NCBI RefSeq assembly: GCF_000802965.1
Contig: NZ_JSAK01000032.1
Span: 45,550-81,183 of the forward strand
DNA: 35,634 bases
Source of the DNA: Pseudomonas fluorescens
GTDB taxonomy: Bacteria > Pseudomonadota > Gammaproteobacteria > Pseudomonadales > Pseudomonadaceae
Direction of reading: 5' to 3'
Part shown: positions 23,517 to 31,368 of the stretch, one piece after another
How positions within the stretch are numbered: the first letter of the stretch is position 1
How the letters are laid out: each line of letters begins with the position of its first letter
The notes under the pieces: generated by a model
The model's database searches: none
What the model saw: only the letters and a program-made list of their open reading frames with translations
Told to the model about the DNA's origin: nothing
Position numbers and translations under genes: made by a program

Positions 23517-24947
23517 ATGAGTGAAACCCAAAACGGACAGGCGACCGACGCCATCCGTCACGCGGACATCCTGGTCATCGGCGGCGGCCTCAGCGGCGCG
23601 ATGCTGGCGGCGCAGTTGTTGCGCCTGCCGGGCAAGCGCCAGGTGCTGGTGATCGAACCGCGCGCCGAACTGGGTCGCGGCGAGGCCTACAGCGCCGTGG
23701 AGCTGGGGCATACGCTCAACGGCAACGCCGCGCGCATGAGCGTCGACCCGGACAACGCCGACGACTTGACTCAATGGCTGACTGACTACATCGCCGCCGG
23801 TGGCTGGCCGGAGTCGGATGAACAAGATGTGCCGGTCAGTGAACTGTTCCCGCCACGGGGGATTTTCGGCCTGTACGTGCAGCAACGTCTGGCCGAGGCG
23901 CAAGCGGTGGGTGCGTTGAATGGTTCGACGGTTGAGCATGTGCGGGCCGAGGTGGTGGATCTGCAAACCGATGACGAATCGGTGCGGCTGACGTTGAGCG
24001 ATGGCCAGCGTTTGCAGGGCGCCTTTGCGGTGCTCGCCACGGGAATGTTCCCCGCCGCGCGCACGCCGCAAACCGAATCCAGCGGCTTGAACGCAGCGGC
24101 GCTCGATCCTTGGGACGTAGCGGCCATGCAGCAGCTCGATCCGCAGTCGACGGTGCTGATCATCGGCTCGGGCCTGACCATGGTCGATGCGGTGGTGTCG
24201 CTGGAGCAGGCCGGGCATCGCGGGCCGATCGAGGTGTTTTCCCGTCACGGTTTGTTGCCCCATGTGCGGCGCCAGCCTCCGGCCTGGGTGGATTTCCTGG
24301 CGGAGGATCACAGTATCCGCACGCCACGCCAGCTGGTGCGGGAATTGCGCCGACATTGTCGCGATGCCATTGCCCAAGGGATTGATTGGCAGGCACCACT
24401 GGACACGGTGCGGGCGCATATCGGCCGTTTGTGGAATCAGGCCACCGACGTGCAACGCCGTCAGTTTGTCAGGCATGTACGGCCGTGGTGGGAAAGCCAT
24501 CACCATCGCTCGCCGCCATTAAGTGCCGAACTGGTGGAACGCTTGCACGGGGAAGGGCGGTTGCGCATTCACGCGGCGTCGTTCAAAGGGCTGGAGCGTG
24601 CTGCGGGCGGAGGGGTGAGTATTTGTATTCGTCGGCGGGGTGAGGCTGAAACGGTTGTCGTCAGTGGCGCGGCGTTGATTAACTCCAGCGGCATCGAATA
24701 CGACTGGCGACGGGTGGCGCGACCATTGCCACAGCAATTGCTGGCGCGCGGATTGATCAAACCGGGGCATCTGGCGCTGGGGATTGCGGCGCAGGTCGAT
24801 GGCGCGGTGCTGGATGCCGATGGCCATCCGGCCAGTCGCCTGTTCGCCATGGGCCCGCCGTTACGCGGGATGTGGTGGGAAAGCACGGCCGTCACCGACG
24901 TCGCCAGCCAGGCCAAAGCCCTGGCCGGACGATTAGCCACACCGTAA
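23517..24947 (+). CDS. FAD/NAD(P)-binding protein (COG4529 family)
   Basis: 476 residues. Starts with a dinucleotide-binding fold (HADILVIGGGLSGAMLAAQL, GGGLSG at 22-27), then LGRGEAYSAVELGHTLN, a pattern of the NAD_binding_9/HI0933-related flavoproteins grouped in COG4529. A second nucleotide site, LIIGSGLTMVDA, lies near 215, followed by SRHGLLPHVRR. Late motifs INSSGIEYDW and RLFAMGPPLRGMWWESTAV close the FAD domain. Expected to be a soluble flavin-dependent oxidoreductase or N-hydroxylase-like enzyme; the substrate is unknown. The ribosome-binding site is weak (GAGAACGGC). It is preceded by an ABC-ATPase remnant, so it may be the surviving member of a lost transport/catabolic operon. Confidence 0.88.
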   Translation: MSETQNGQATDAIRHADILVIGGGLSGAMLAAQLLRLPGKRQVLVIEPRAELGRGEAYSAVELGHTLNGNAARMSVDPDNADDLTQWLTDYIAAGGWPESDEQDVPVSELFPPRGIFGLYVQQRLAEAQAVGALNGSTVEHVRAEVVDLQTDDESVRLTLSDGQRLQGAFAVLATGMFPAARTPQTESSGLNAAALDPWDVAAMQQLDPQSTVLIIGSGLTMVDAVVSLEQAGHRGPIEVFSRHGLLPHVRRQPPAWVDFLAEDHSIRTPRQLVRELRRHCRDAIAQGIDWQAPLDTVRAHIGRLWNQATDVQRRQFVRHVRPWWESHHHRSPPLSAELVERLHGEGRLRIHAASFKGLERAAGGGVSICIRRRGEAETVVVSGAALINSSGIEYDWRRVARPLPQQLLARGLIKPGHLALGIAAQVDGAVLDADGHPASRLFAMGPPLRGMWWESTAVTDVASQAKALAGRLATP

Positions 24948-24964
24948 TAGCTGTTGGAATCACC

Positions 24965-25059
24965 CTGTGGCGAGCGAGCTTGCTCGCGCTGGGTTGCGCA
25001 GCGGCCCCAGGATTTTGTGAGCGCTACGCACTCAAGCGCGAGCAAGCTCGCTCGCCACA
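24965..25059. repeat. REP pair, TGTGGCGAGCGAGCTTGCTCGC type
   Basis: CTGTGGCGAGCGAGCTTGCT and an inverted partner ending GCTCGCTCGCCACA frame about 50 bases. It follows the flavoprotein stop. Confidence 0.92.
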
Positions 25060-25070
25060 TTAGAAATGAA

Positions 25071-25103
25071 GAAACCCCGCACTTGGCGGGGTTTCTTGTT
25101 TCA
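25071..25103. terminator. Bidirectional rho-independent terminator
   Basis: A perfect 10-bp stem GAAACCCCGC/GCGGGGTTTC with the 5-base loop ACTTG is followed by TTGTTTC on the plus strand and by TTCATTTC on the minus strand. It lies between the convergent flavoprotein and 74-residue genes and fits both. Confidence 0.85.
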
Positions 25104-25122
25104 AGCAGCTCAAGGCCGTTGA

Positions 25123-25347
25123 TCAATAGCGCTGATATTTGGAACCGAACTCAGGGCGGTTTTCCGCGACGTAGAGTTTGCTTGCCTGGCTGTCTTTGTG
25201 GTCAACGCTGACGGTGTTCACGTTCAGTGTGGCCGGTTGGCTGACGTTGGCCGCTGCAACGACGGGTGCAGTGGCGTGTGGGGCGGCGATGGCGGAAGTG
25301 GCGCCAAGGACTGAAAGGGCGAAGCCGATACCGATGATGCTTTTCAT
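25123..25347 (-). CDS. Small exported protein with FGSKYQRY tail (74 aa)
   Basis: The ATG at 25347 has GGAG 8 bases upstream; the longer frame to 25416 lacks one. Residues 1-22 (MKSIIGIGFALSVLGATSAI, A) are a Sec signal peptide with likely cleavage after AIA or IAA. The mature part is about 50 residues, low in complexity at first (Ala/Val/Pro/Thr), then DHKDSQASKLYVAENRPEFG and SKYQRY. The last 15 residues are identical in 14 positions to the end of the 112-residue protein encoded just upstream. No cysteine. Function unknown; probably periplasmic or secreted. I do not recognise a named family. Confidence 0.82.
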   Translation of the reverse strand: MKSIIGIGFALSVLGATSAIAAPHATAPVVAAANVSQPATLNVNTVSVDHKDSQASKLYVAENRPEFGSKYQRY

Positions 25348-25465
25348 GATGTTGCTCCAGAGCGTGGGGAGAAGATGTGGCCACTGTAGGGCTGGAGCGG
25401 CTCGATGAAAAAACACCCTTGCGCATAGTCGTTATCGAGAACAGTGATCCTTGCAAAACAAAAAC

Positions 25466-25558
25466 TGTGGGAGCGGGCTTGCCCGCGATGGGGACCTGAC
25501 AGTCGACGATGATGTCGCCTGGCATTCCGTCATCGCGGGCAAGCCCGCTCCCACAGGT
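25466..25558. repeat. REP pair, TGTGGGAGCGGGCTTGCCCGC type
   Basis: Near-perfect inverted copies of CTGTGGGAGCGGGCTTGCCC and GCGATG with about 40 bases between. It lies between the two exported small-protein genes. Confidence 0.93.
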
Positions 25559-25582
25559 TCTTTGCTGTTTTGCAGGCCGTGA

Positions 25583-25921
25583 TCAGTAACGCTGATATTT
25601 CGAGCCGAATTCGGCGCGGTTTTCGGCGACGATCACTCCACCGCGCACGGCGTTGCTCGGGATCGAGGCAACGCGTTCTCGCAGTTCCTGCAGACGATCG
25701 GCGCCACCTTCGGCAACGCGGTTCTGGATCAGGCGATCCGAACCACCCTCGGCCACGCGATTTTGTTGCAAACGGTCCGAACCACCTTCTGCCAGCAAGG
25801 CCTCGATCGGGCTGTTGGACGCAGCGTTCGCCGTGTTGGCTGAGGCCAGGTTCGACAAGCCGAGACCGCCAATTAATGCCAGACCGAGTGCCAGGGACGA
25901 AACTTTCGAGAAGTTGAACAT
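25583..25921 (-). CDS. Small exported repeat protein with FGSKYQRY tail (112 aa)
   Basis: The ATG at 25921 has GGAG 8 bases upstream. A signal peptide covers about 1-33 (SSLALGLALIGGLGLSNLAS, cleavage near ANA-A). Then come three tandem repeats: AEGGSDRLQQNRV (44-56), AEGGSDRLIQNRV (57-69) and AEGGADRLQELRERV (70-84). The C-terminus VIVAENRAEFGSKYQRY repeats that of the neighbouring 74-residue protein, and the DNA of the two 3' ends is also alike over about 55 bases. Proteins with similar AEGGSDR repeats have, to my memory, been called phage infection protein in pseudomonads without evidence. Function unknown. A direct repeat suiting an OmpR-type regulator lies upstream at 26061-26077. Confidence 0.85.
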   Translation of the reverse strand: MFNFSKVSSLALGLALIGGLGLSNLASANTANAASNSPIEALLAEGGSDRLQQNRVAEGGSDRLIQNRVAEGGADRLQELRERVASIPSNAVRGGVIVAENRAEFGSKYQRY

Positions 25922-26060
25922 GGGTAATTCTCCGTGCGCTTAAGTGATGTGCGGTCAGTAGCGGTTGCTATCTGGTGGTCACAGTTAAACGCCGGGGTGT
26001 ATCGCTGATGTGTGCTCGAACGGTCCGAAATCGGCTTCTGCGTATCCAGACCGGGTTTCT

Positions 26061-26077
26061 ATACAAACGGATACAAA
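26061..26077. promoter_or_regulatory. Direct-repeat response-regulator binding site (candidate)
   Basis: ATACAAAC-GG-ATACAAAA: the heptamer ATACAAA is repeated exactly 10 bases apart, one helical turn, as in OmpR/PhoB-type tandem half-sites. It lies about 140 bases upstream of the 112-residue exported protein gene and just after the response-regulator gene, whose product is an obvious candidate to bind it. Confidence 0.45.
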
Positions 26078-26096
26078 ACCTCAGAAAAAATCGCGA

Positions 26097-26837
26097 TCAA
26101 CTTTGCGCGTCGAGCATTTCCACCGGGTAGGAGAACACATAGCCCTCGCTGCGCACGGTTTTGATGTAGGTCGATTCCCGTGAGTCGTCCTTCAGCCGTT
26201 GGCGCAGGCGACTGACCAGCAAGTCGATGGAGCGGTCGAACAGGTCGGCGTCGCGACCCTGGGTCAGGTTGAGCAACTGGTCGCGGCTCAGCACCCGTTG
26301 CGGGTGATCGAGGAATACCCGCAGCAGCCGGTATTCAGCGCCACTGAGTACCACCAGGGTGTCGTCTTCGTCAAGCAGATGACGGGCGGTGGTGTCCAGG
26401 CGCCAGCGACCGAAACCGAGCATGCGGCCGCTCTCTGTGATCAACAGATTCGGTGGCAACATTCGCGTACGGCGCAATACGGCATTGATCCGCGCCAGCA
26501 GTTCGCGGGCGGCGAAGGGTTTGGTCAGGTAGTCGTCGGCGCCCATTTCCAGCCCGAGGATGCGGTCGGTTTCGTCGTTGCGCGCGGTGAGCATCAGGAT
26601 CGGCGTGGCTTTGTGCTTGCCCGAGCGCAGTTCACGGCACAGGACCAGGCCGTCATCGCCGGGGAGCATGATGTCGAGCACGATCAGGTCGACCTGGTTG
26701 GCATCGAGGAAGCTGCGCATCTGCCGGCCGTCGGCGACCATGGTGGTGCGAAGGCCGTTTTTCTTCAGGTAATTACCGACCAGTTCGCGAATTTCGCGGT
26801 CGTCATCGACGATCAGGATGTGGTTGACGTGGTCCAT
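26097..26837 (-). CDS. OmpR-family response regulator (orphan)
   Basis: 246 residues. Receiver: acidic pocket Asp11-Asp13 (VDDD), phospho-acceptor Asp55 in IVLDIMLPG, Thr84 in MLTARND, Lys106 in LTKPF. Winged-helix output domain with LVVLSGAEYRLLRVFLDHPQ, FDRSIDLLVSRLRQRL and YIKTVRSEGYVF. The ATG at 26837 has GAGGA 7 bases upstream. No histidine kinase gene is adjacent on either side: upstream are REPs and a Nudix gene, downstream the two exported small proteins. Its sequence is closest to OmpR-like regulators of pseudomonads; I do not assign a name. Control of the downstream exported genes is inferred from position and the direct repeat at 26061. Confidence 0.95.
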   Translation of the reverse strand: MDHVNHILIVDDDREIRELVGNYLKKNGLRTTMVADGRQMRSFLDANQVDLIVLDIMLPGDDGLVLCRELRSGKHKATPILMLTARNDETDRILGLEMGADDYLTKPFAARELLARINAVLRRTRMLPPNLLITESGRMLGFGRWRLDTTARHLLDEDDTLVVLSGAEYRLLRVFLDHPQRVLSRDQLLNLTQGRDADLFDRSIDLLVSRLRQRLKDDSRESTYIKTVRSEGYVFSYPVEMLDAQS

Positions 26838-26890
26838 CGGTCGATCCTCTTGTTTTTGTCTTTGACAGCCTTTGGGCCGACCTTACATTT

Positions 26891-26962
26891 TGTACGAGCT
26901 GGCTTGCCAGCGATAGCGGCCTTACCCGATCTATTGTGGGAGCTGGCTTGCCAGCGATAGCG
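26891..26962. repeat. Two REP copies in direct orientation
   Basis: TGTACGAGCTGGCTTGCCAG and TGTGGGAGCTGGCTTGCCAG, each followed by CGATAGCG, stand 44 bases apart in the same orientation. Other two-copy elements here are inverted. This could be two solo REPs or the outcome of recombination between REPINs. Confidence 0.85.
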
Positions 26963-27004
26963 ACCTGACAGCCGACCTGTTTGGGAGGTTGTGCGCATCT
27001 CCCC

Positions 27005-27089
27005 TGTAGGAGCCGGCTTGCTGGCGATGGCGCCCGTAAAACCAGCGCAATATTAAAGGACGCCTTCGCCAGCAAGCCGGCTCCTACAG
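27005..27089. repeat. REP pair, TGTAGGAGCCGGCTTGCTGG type
   Basis: Inverted copies TGTAGGAGCCGGCTTGCTGG and CCAGCAAGCCGGCTCCTACA with an AT-rich loop. With the direct pair at 26891 this makes a four-copy REP cluster in the 275-base gap between the response regulator and Nudix genes. Confidence 0.93.
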
Positions 27090-27112
27090 ATCGCGGTGTC
27101 GGCTCCAATCCG

Positions 27113-27553
27113 TCACGCCTTCCCCAGCATCTCGATCAAACTTTGTGGCCACACCGTCTCCGTGGTTTGTTCCAGTTCGGCAACCGACCACCATTTGTGC
27201 TCAGTCATCACCCGCGCTTCTTCAACTGTCCAGCCATCGCGCGTCAATTGCTCGCGTTCAGCGCGCACGACAAAGTAGTGCTCCACCGCCAACACCGTCT
27301 CACCACTGGGCAGCATCATCGAAAAGCGCCGCTGCGCAACACTGGCGCCGACCGCGTCAACCTGCAGGCCGGTTTCTTCAAACAATTCCCGTATTGCCGC
27401 GGCTTCGAAGGTTTCACCGCTCTCCAGGCCGCCACCGGGCGTCGCCCAGTAGTTTTGGCCGCAAAGAGCGTCATTTTTGTGCTGGAAACGAAACAGCAGG
27501 ACCTGATGGTCGGGATTGATGACCAGCAGTCTGGCGGCATTGCGTTGGCGCAT
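27113..27553 (-). CDS. Nudix hydrolase
   Basis: 146 residues from the ATG at 27553, which has AGGA 8 bases upstream; the frame extends to 27592 without support. The Nudix box is complete: Gly41-x5-Glu47-x7-Arg55-Glu56-Leu-x-Glu59-Glu60-x-Gly62-Leu63, which binds the metal and cleaves a nucleoside diphosphate linked to another group. The N-terminus RQRNAARLLVINPDHQVLLF and the ATPGGGLE preceding the box are typical of MutT/ADP-ribose pyrophosphatase-like members. The substrate cannot be told. It lies downstream of ppnN on the same strand, separated by a strong hairpin. Confidence 0.93.
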   Translation of the reverse strand: MRQRNAARLLVINPDHQVLLFRFQHKNDALCGQNYWATPGGGLESGETFEAAAIRELFEETGLQVDAVGASVAQRRFSMMLPSGETVLAVEHYFVVRAEREQLTRDGWTVEEARVMTEHKWWSVAELEQTTETVWPQSLIEMLGKA

Positions 27554-27580
27554 GTTGATTTTCCTGTCCCTGAAAGCAGC

Positions 27581-27604
27581 GAGCCGAAGCAATGGCTTCG
27601 GCTC
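27581..27604 (-). terminator. Strong hairpin between ppnN and Nudix gene
   Basis: A perfect 10-bp stem GAGCCGAAGC/GCTTCGGCTC with a 4-base loop lies 28 bases after the ppnN stop and just upstream of the Nudix ribosome-binding site. No long T-tract follows, so it may attenuate rather than fully stop read-through. Confidence 0.6.
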
Positions 27605-27631
27605 GCAGTGTCACGGTTTACATTAGATTGT

Positions 27632-29005
27632 TTACGCAACCACTCGATAACACGGCACATACGCCGCACCACCCGGCAACTTCATCCGGTGTTGCGCAAC
27701 AAATGCCTTGAGCAGTTGATCCAGCGGCTGCATTACCGCCGCATCGCCACGGATCTGGTATGGCCCGTGTTGTTCGATCAGGCGGATGCCCTTGTCCTTG
27801 ACGTTGCCGGCGACGATGCCGGAGAACGCGCGGCGCAGGTTGGCGGCCAGTTCGTGGGCCGGCAGGTCGCGGCTCAGTTTCAGGTTGGCCATGTTTTCGT
27901 GGGTCGGGTCGAACGGGCGCTGGAAGCCTTCGTCGATTTTCAGCAGCCAATTGAAGTGGAACGCGTCATTGCGCTCGCGGCGGAACTGCTTGACCGCTTT
28001 GAGGCCCTGGGTCATCTGCCGTGCAACCTGGGCTGGGTCGTCGATGATGATTTCATAATGCTTCTTGGCTTCCTCGCCGAGGGTGGCGCCGACGAACGCG
28101 TCAAGCTGTTCCAGGTACGGCGCGGCATGTTTCGGCCCGGTGAGGATGACCGGGAAGGGCAGGCCGGCATTGTCCGGGTGCATCAGGATACCGAGCAGGT
28201 ACAGGAACTCTTCGGCCGTACCGGCGCCGCCCGGGAAGATGATGATGCCGTGACCGACGCGGACGAAGGCTTCCAGGCGTTTCTCGATGTCCGGCAGGAT
28301 CACCAGTTCGTTGACGATCGGGTTCGGCGCCTCGGCGGCGATGATCCCGGGTTCGGTCAAGCCGAGGTAACGGCCACCGTGGATGCGTTGCTTGGCGTGG
28401 GCGATGGTGGCGCCTTTCATCGGGCCTTTCATCACGCCGGGGCCGCAACCGGTGCAGACGTCGAGGCTGCGCAGGCCCAGTTCGTGGCCGACTTTCTTGG
28501 TGTATTTGTATTCTTCGGTGTTGATCGAGTGGCCGCCCCAGCACACTACGATTTTCGGCTCGACGCCGGGGCGCAGGGTGCGAGCGTTGCGCAGCAGGTG
28601 GAAGACGTAGTCGCTGATGCCTTGGGAGGTACTCAAGTCAATACGTTGACTGTCGAGTTCGTTTTCGGTGTAGACGATGTCGCGCAGGGCGCTGAAGAGC
28701 ATTTCGCGGGTGCTGGCGATCATTTCGCCGTCGACGAAGGCGTCGGCCGGGGCGTTCAGCAGTTCCAGGCGTACGCCACGGTCTTGTTGGTGAATGCGGA
28801 TTTCGAAGTCCTTGTAGGCTTCGAGGATGGTCTTGGCGTTATCGACGTGGGCGCCGGTATTGAGGATGGCCAGGGCGCATTGGCGGAAGATGTCGTAGGT
28901 GCTACCGGATCCGGCTGCACTCAGTTGCTGGACTTCCCGTTGGGAGAGTGTTTCCAGGCTGCCTTTCGGGCTGACCGAAGCGTTGATTACGTGTCGTTGG
29001 GTCAT
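27632..29005 (-). CDS. ppnN: Pyrimidine/purine nucleotide 5'-monophosphate nucleosidase PpnN
   Basis: 457 residues, matching E. coli PpnN (YgdH) in length and throughout its sequence. PpnN hydrolyses the N-glycosidic bond of nucleoside monophosphates to base and ribose 5-phosphate and is tuned by (p)ppGpp. The central LOG/Rossmann domain shows IVVCWGGHSIN, LDVCTGCGPGVMKGPMKGAT, VNELVILPDIEKRLEAFVR and the catalytic PGGAGTAEE (258-266). The C-terminal domain has HENMANLKLSRDLPAHELAA, AFSGIVAGNVKDKGIRLIE and FVAQHRMKLPGGAAYVPCY. AAGGAT precedes the ATG at 29005. Its presence with a Nudix gene suggests a nucleotide-salvage neighbourhood, which is inference. Confidence 0.96.
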   Translation of the reverse strand: MTQRHVINASVSPKGSLETLSQREVQQLSAAGSGSTYDIFRQCALAILNTGAHVDNAKTILEAYKDFEIRIHQQDRGVRLELLNAPADAFVDGEMIASTREMLFSALRDIVYTENELDSQRIDLSTSQGISDYVFHLLRNARTLRPGVEPKIVVCWGGHSINTEEYKYTKKVGHELGLRSLDVCTGCGPGVMKGPMKGATIAHAKQRIHGGRYLGLTEPGIIAAEAPNPIVNELVILPDIEKRLEAFVRVGHGIIIFPGGAGTAEEFLYLLGILMHPDNAGLPFPVILTGPKHAAPYLEQLDAFVGATLGEEAKKHYEIIIDDPAQVARQMTQGLKAVKQFRRERNDAFHFNWLLKIDEGFQRPFDPTHENMANLKLSRDLPAHELAANLRRAFSGIVAGNVKDKGIRLIEQHGPYQIRGDAAVMQPLDQLLKAFVAQHRMKLPGGAAYVPCYRVVA

Positions 29006-29239
29006 TCAATGATCCTTAAAACGATGTCATTCCTACAAAAACAACGAATGGCATCCGAATAGTGTGTATCCATGAAAGAAGATGGCACTAAATACGCGGT
29101 CTCGCCATGTCCCCGATTGACGATGAAAAGATGAAAAGGGACCCCAGCATAGCTAAATCCCGCTCAGAGGCGATAATGCTCCGCGCTCTTTTTAACCGGC
29201 GAGCCTTTTTTTTCATTGAAGCCAAGGAATCCCGACGTC

Positions 29240-29767
29240 ATGTTCGAAATCCAGCCGATGAACGCCGAAACCTATCGGCAACAGACGCGACGCAGCACGG
29301 TGATAATTGCGTTGATTTTCCTGGCCCTGGCGATGGCGTTGTCCACCGCGGCGGTGGCGATATTTGGCGAGCCTGGCGGGGACAATCTAAGGTTCAACAT
29401 CGGCGGTGTGTTTGCCGCCGTGCTGCTGATGGCGGCGCTGATGCGCAAGCTGTTCTGGACCCAGGACTGGATGGCCCCGGCGGTCTACAGTTGGCAACTC
29501 AAGCGTAGCCTGATGAGCATCACCAACGTCATGCACCACGTCACCACCGGGGTTGAGGCGGGCGATCCGACGGCCATGAAGCTGCTACGGTTCTATCATC
29601 TGGGGTTGAACCAGATGCATCAACTGGATGGTAATTCCAGCGATCACGGCCAATTGAGCCGGGAAATGGAGCAACACCGGGCGCGGATGGAGGCGCTGGG
29701 CATGGACACTGAACAGACACGATTGGACCCGGCCTGGATTGAAACCGTGAAGCTGGCATCGCGGTAG
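29240..29767 (+). CDS. DUF3087 membrane protein
   Basis: 175 residues from the ATG at 29240 (AAGGA 11 bases upstream); a TTG at 29216 is less likely. The N-terminus MFEIQPMNAETYRQQTRRST followed by two membrane helices (about 20-42 and 55-76), then WMAPAVYSWQLKRSLMSITN and FYHLGLNQMHQLDGNS, fits DUF3087. The long C-terminal part is cytoplasmic and helical. Function unknown. It is followed 37 bases later by a diguanylate cyclase gene on the same strand, so the two may be co-transcribed. The 234-base gap before it, shared with ppnN, has T-runs but no other gene. Confidence 0.87.
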   Translation: MFEIQPMNAETYRQQTRRSTVIIALIFLALAMALSTAAVAIFGEPGGDNLRFNIGGVFAAVLLMAALMRKLFWTQDWMAPAVYSWQLKRSLMSITNVMHHVTTGVEAGDPTAMKLLRFYHLGLNQMHQLDGNSSDHGQLSREMEQHRARMEALGMDTEQTRLDPAWIETVKLASR

Positions 29768-29804
29768 CCGCCGGAACCCTTCACACGAGTTCAAGGAGCG
29801 AAGC

Positions 29805-31358
29805 ATGGGCAACCCGTCCATTTACGAGCGTATCGAAAGCAACCGGTCCGGCATTGCCCGGCTCAAAGTGCGCTCGGTCGTGACCCTCATGGTCGCGGTG
29901 TGCTTGTCGATGACGGCGATGGTGATCTGGGAAGCCTGGAGTTCGCGCCAGTACCATCTGCGTGACAAGGAAGTGGCGATGTCCAACCTTGCGCAGACGT
30001 TGGCCTCGCAAGCGCAAGCATCGATCAAGCAAGCGGATACGCTGCTGTTTGCCTTGGTCGATCGCCTCGAAAACGACGGTATGAATCAGGACCGGCTGCA
30101 TCGCCTCCAGCGCTTGCTCAGCGCCCAGCGCAATGAGCTGAGCCAGATCCATGGTTTGTTCATTTATGACGAAACCGGGCAGTGGATCGCCAACTCCAAC
30201 GGCGCCGAAGTGGGCGTTGCCAACAATTCCGACCGCGAGTATTTCATCTTCCACCGCGATCACCCCGACCGCGGGCCACACATTGGGCCGTCGATCAAAA
30301 GTCGTTCCAGTGGCGAGTGGATCATGACCGTGTCGCGCCGGATCAATCATCCGGACGGCAGTTTCGCCGGCGTGGCGCTTGCAACGATTTATCTCAGCCA
30401 CTTCCTCCAACTCTACGACAGCATCGACATGGGCCATAACGGCGTCATCAACCTGATTGCCGACGATGGCAGCATCATTGTGCGTCGCCCATTCAATGAG
30501 GCGGACATCGGGGTCAGCCTGGCGAACAGTCCGTTGTTCACCCAATTACTGCCCAACGCCAGCGCGGGAACGGCCACAATCCGGTCCGTCATCGATGGTG
30601 TCGAGCGCGTGGTGGGTTATCGGCGGGTCGAGGGTTATCCGTTGGTATCCTTTGCCGCGCTCAACAAGGACGAGGTGCTGGTCGGTTGGCGCAAGCAGTC
30701 ATTGCTCAGTGCCGCTATCGTCGCGTTGCTGCTGGGCTTTCTGGGTGTGCTTGGTTATCGCCTGATCAAGTTGATGAAGCAGCAGAATCGTGTCCAGGGC
30801 GAGTTGCTCGACTCCCAGGAAAAGCTGCTTGAGCTCAATCGCAATCTGGAATTGCTGGCGCTGGAGGACGCGCTCACCGGGTTGGCCAACCGGCGCCAGT
30901 TCGACCTGTTCATCCACGCGGAAATGGGGCGCTCGCGCCGCAACATGACTGGCCTGGCGCTGCTGATGATCGATGTCGACCATTTCAAGGCGTTCAACGA
31001 TTTCTACGGTCACCTGGCCGGTGATGAGTGTTTGCGCAACATCAGCGCAATCATTACCAGGAATATTCAGCGCCCCGGTGACCTGGCATCCCGCTTTGGT
31101 GGCGAAGAGTTTGCCGTGGTGCTACCCGGTACGGACTACGTCGGGGCTTTTCTGGTGGCGGAAAAGATTCGTCGGGCGGTGCAGACGGAAGGCCTTGCGC
31201 ACAGTAAAAGCCCCGAAGCCGTGGTGACGGTGAGTGTGGGCGTCTGCGGATACGATCCTGCGTCGCAAGCGCGGATCGAGGACTTGATTGGTGCCGCCGA
31301 CAAGGCGTTATACGTGGCCAAGGCCAGTGGCCGGAACATGAGCGTCATTGCCAATTGA
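29805..31358 (+). CDS. Diguanylate cyclase with periplasmic Cache-type sensor
   Basis: 517 residues. GGAG lies 7 bases before the ATG. A transmembrane helix at about 25-43, a periplasmic PDC/dCache domain at about 45-298 (GLFIYDETGQWIANSNG, NNSDREYFIFHRDHPDRG, GEWIMTVSRRINHPDGSFAG), a second helix at about 300-322, a short coiled-coil linker, and a GGDEF domain. The active site reads GGEEF (432-436), competent for c-di-GMP synthesis, with an intact inhibitory I-site RPGD (423-426) five residues before it. Also visible are DALTGLANRRQFD and DVDHFKAFNDFYGHLAGDE. Ligand unknown. Converges with a LysR gene 10 bases later. Confidence 0.95.
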   Translation: MGNPSIYERIESNRSGIARLKVRSVVTLMVAVCLSMTAMVIWEAWSSRQYHLRDKEVAMSNLAQTLASQAQASIKQADTLLFALVDRLENDGMNQDRLHRLQRLLSAQRNELSQIHGLFIYDETGQWIANSNGAEVGVANNSDREYFIFHRDHPDRGPHIGPSIKSRSSGEWIMTVSRRINHPDGSFAGVALATIYLSHFLQLYDSIDMGHNGVINLIADDGSIIVRRPFNEADIGVSLANSPLFTQLLPNASAGTATIRSVIDGVERVVGYRRVEGYPLVSFAALNKDEVLVGWRKQSLLSAAIVALLLGFLGVLGYRLIKLMKQQNRVQGELLDSQEKLLELNRNLELLALEDALTGLANRRQFDLFIHAEMGRSRRNMTGLALLMIDVDHFKAFNDFYGHLAGDECLRNISAIITRNIQRPGDLASRFGGEEFAVVLPGTDYVGAFLVAEKIRRAVQTEGLAHSKSPEAVVTVSVGVCGYDPASQARIEDLIGAADKALYVAKASGRNMSVIAN

Positions 31359-31368
31359 CTGCGGGAGT

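Noticed and set aside
26981..29062. Open frame of 693 codons antisense to ppnN and the Nudix gene
   Set aside because: It starts in a REP and spans two convincing genes in antisense; no family resemblance.
29107..29508. Open frame of 133 codons overlapping the DUF3087 start
   Set aside because: Its second half is the DUF3087 gene read out of frame; no ribosome-binding site and no similarity to a known protein.
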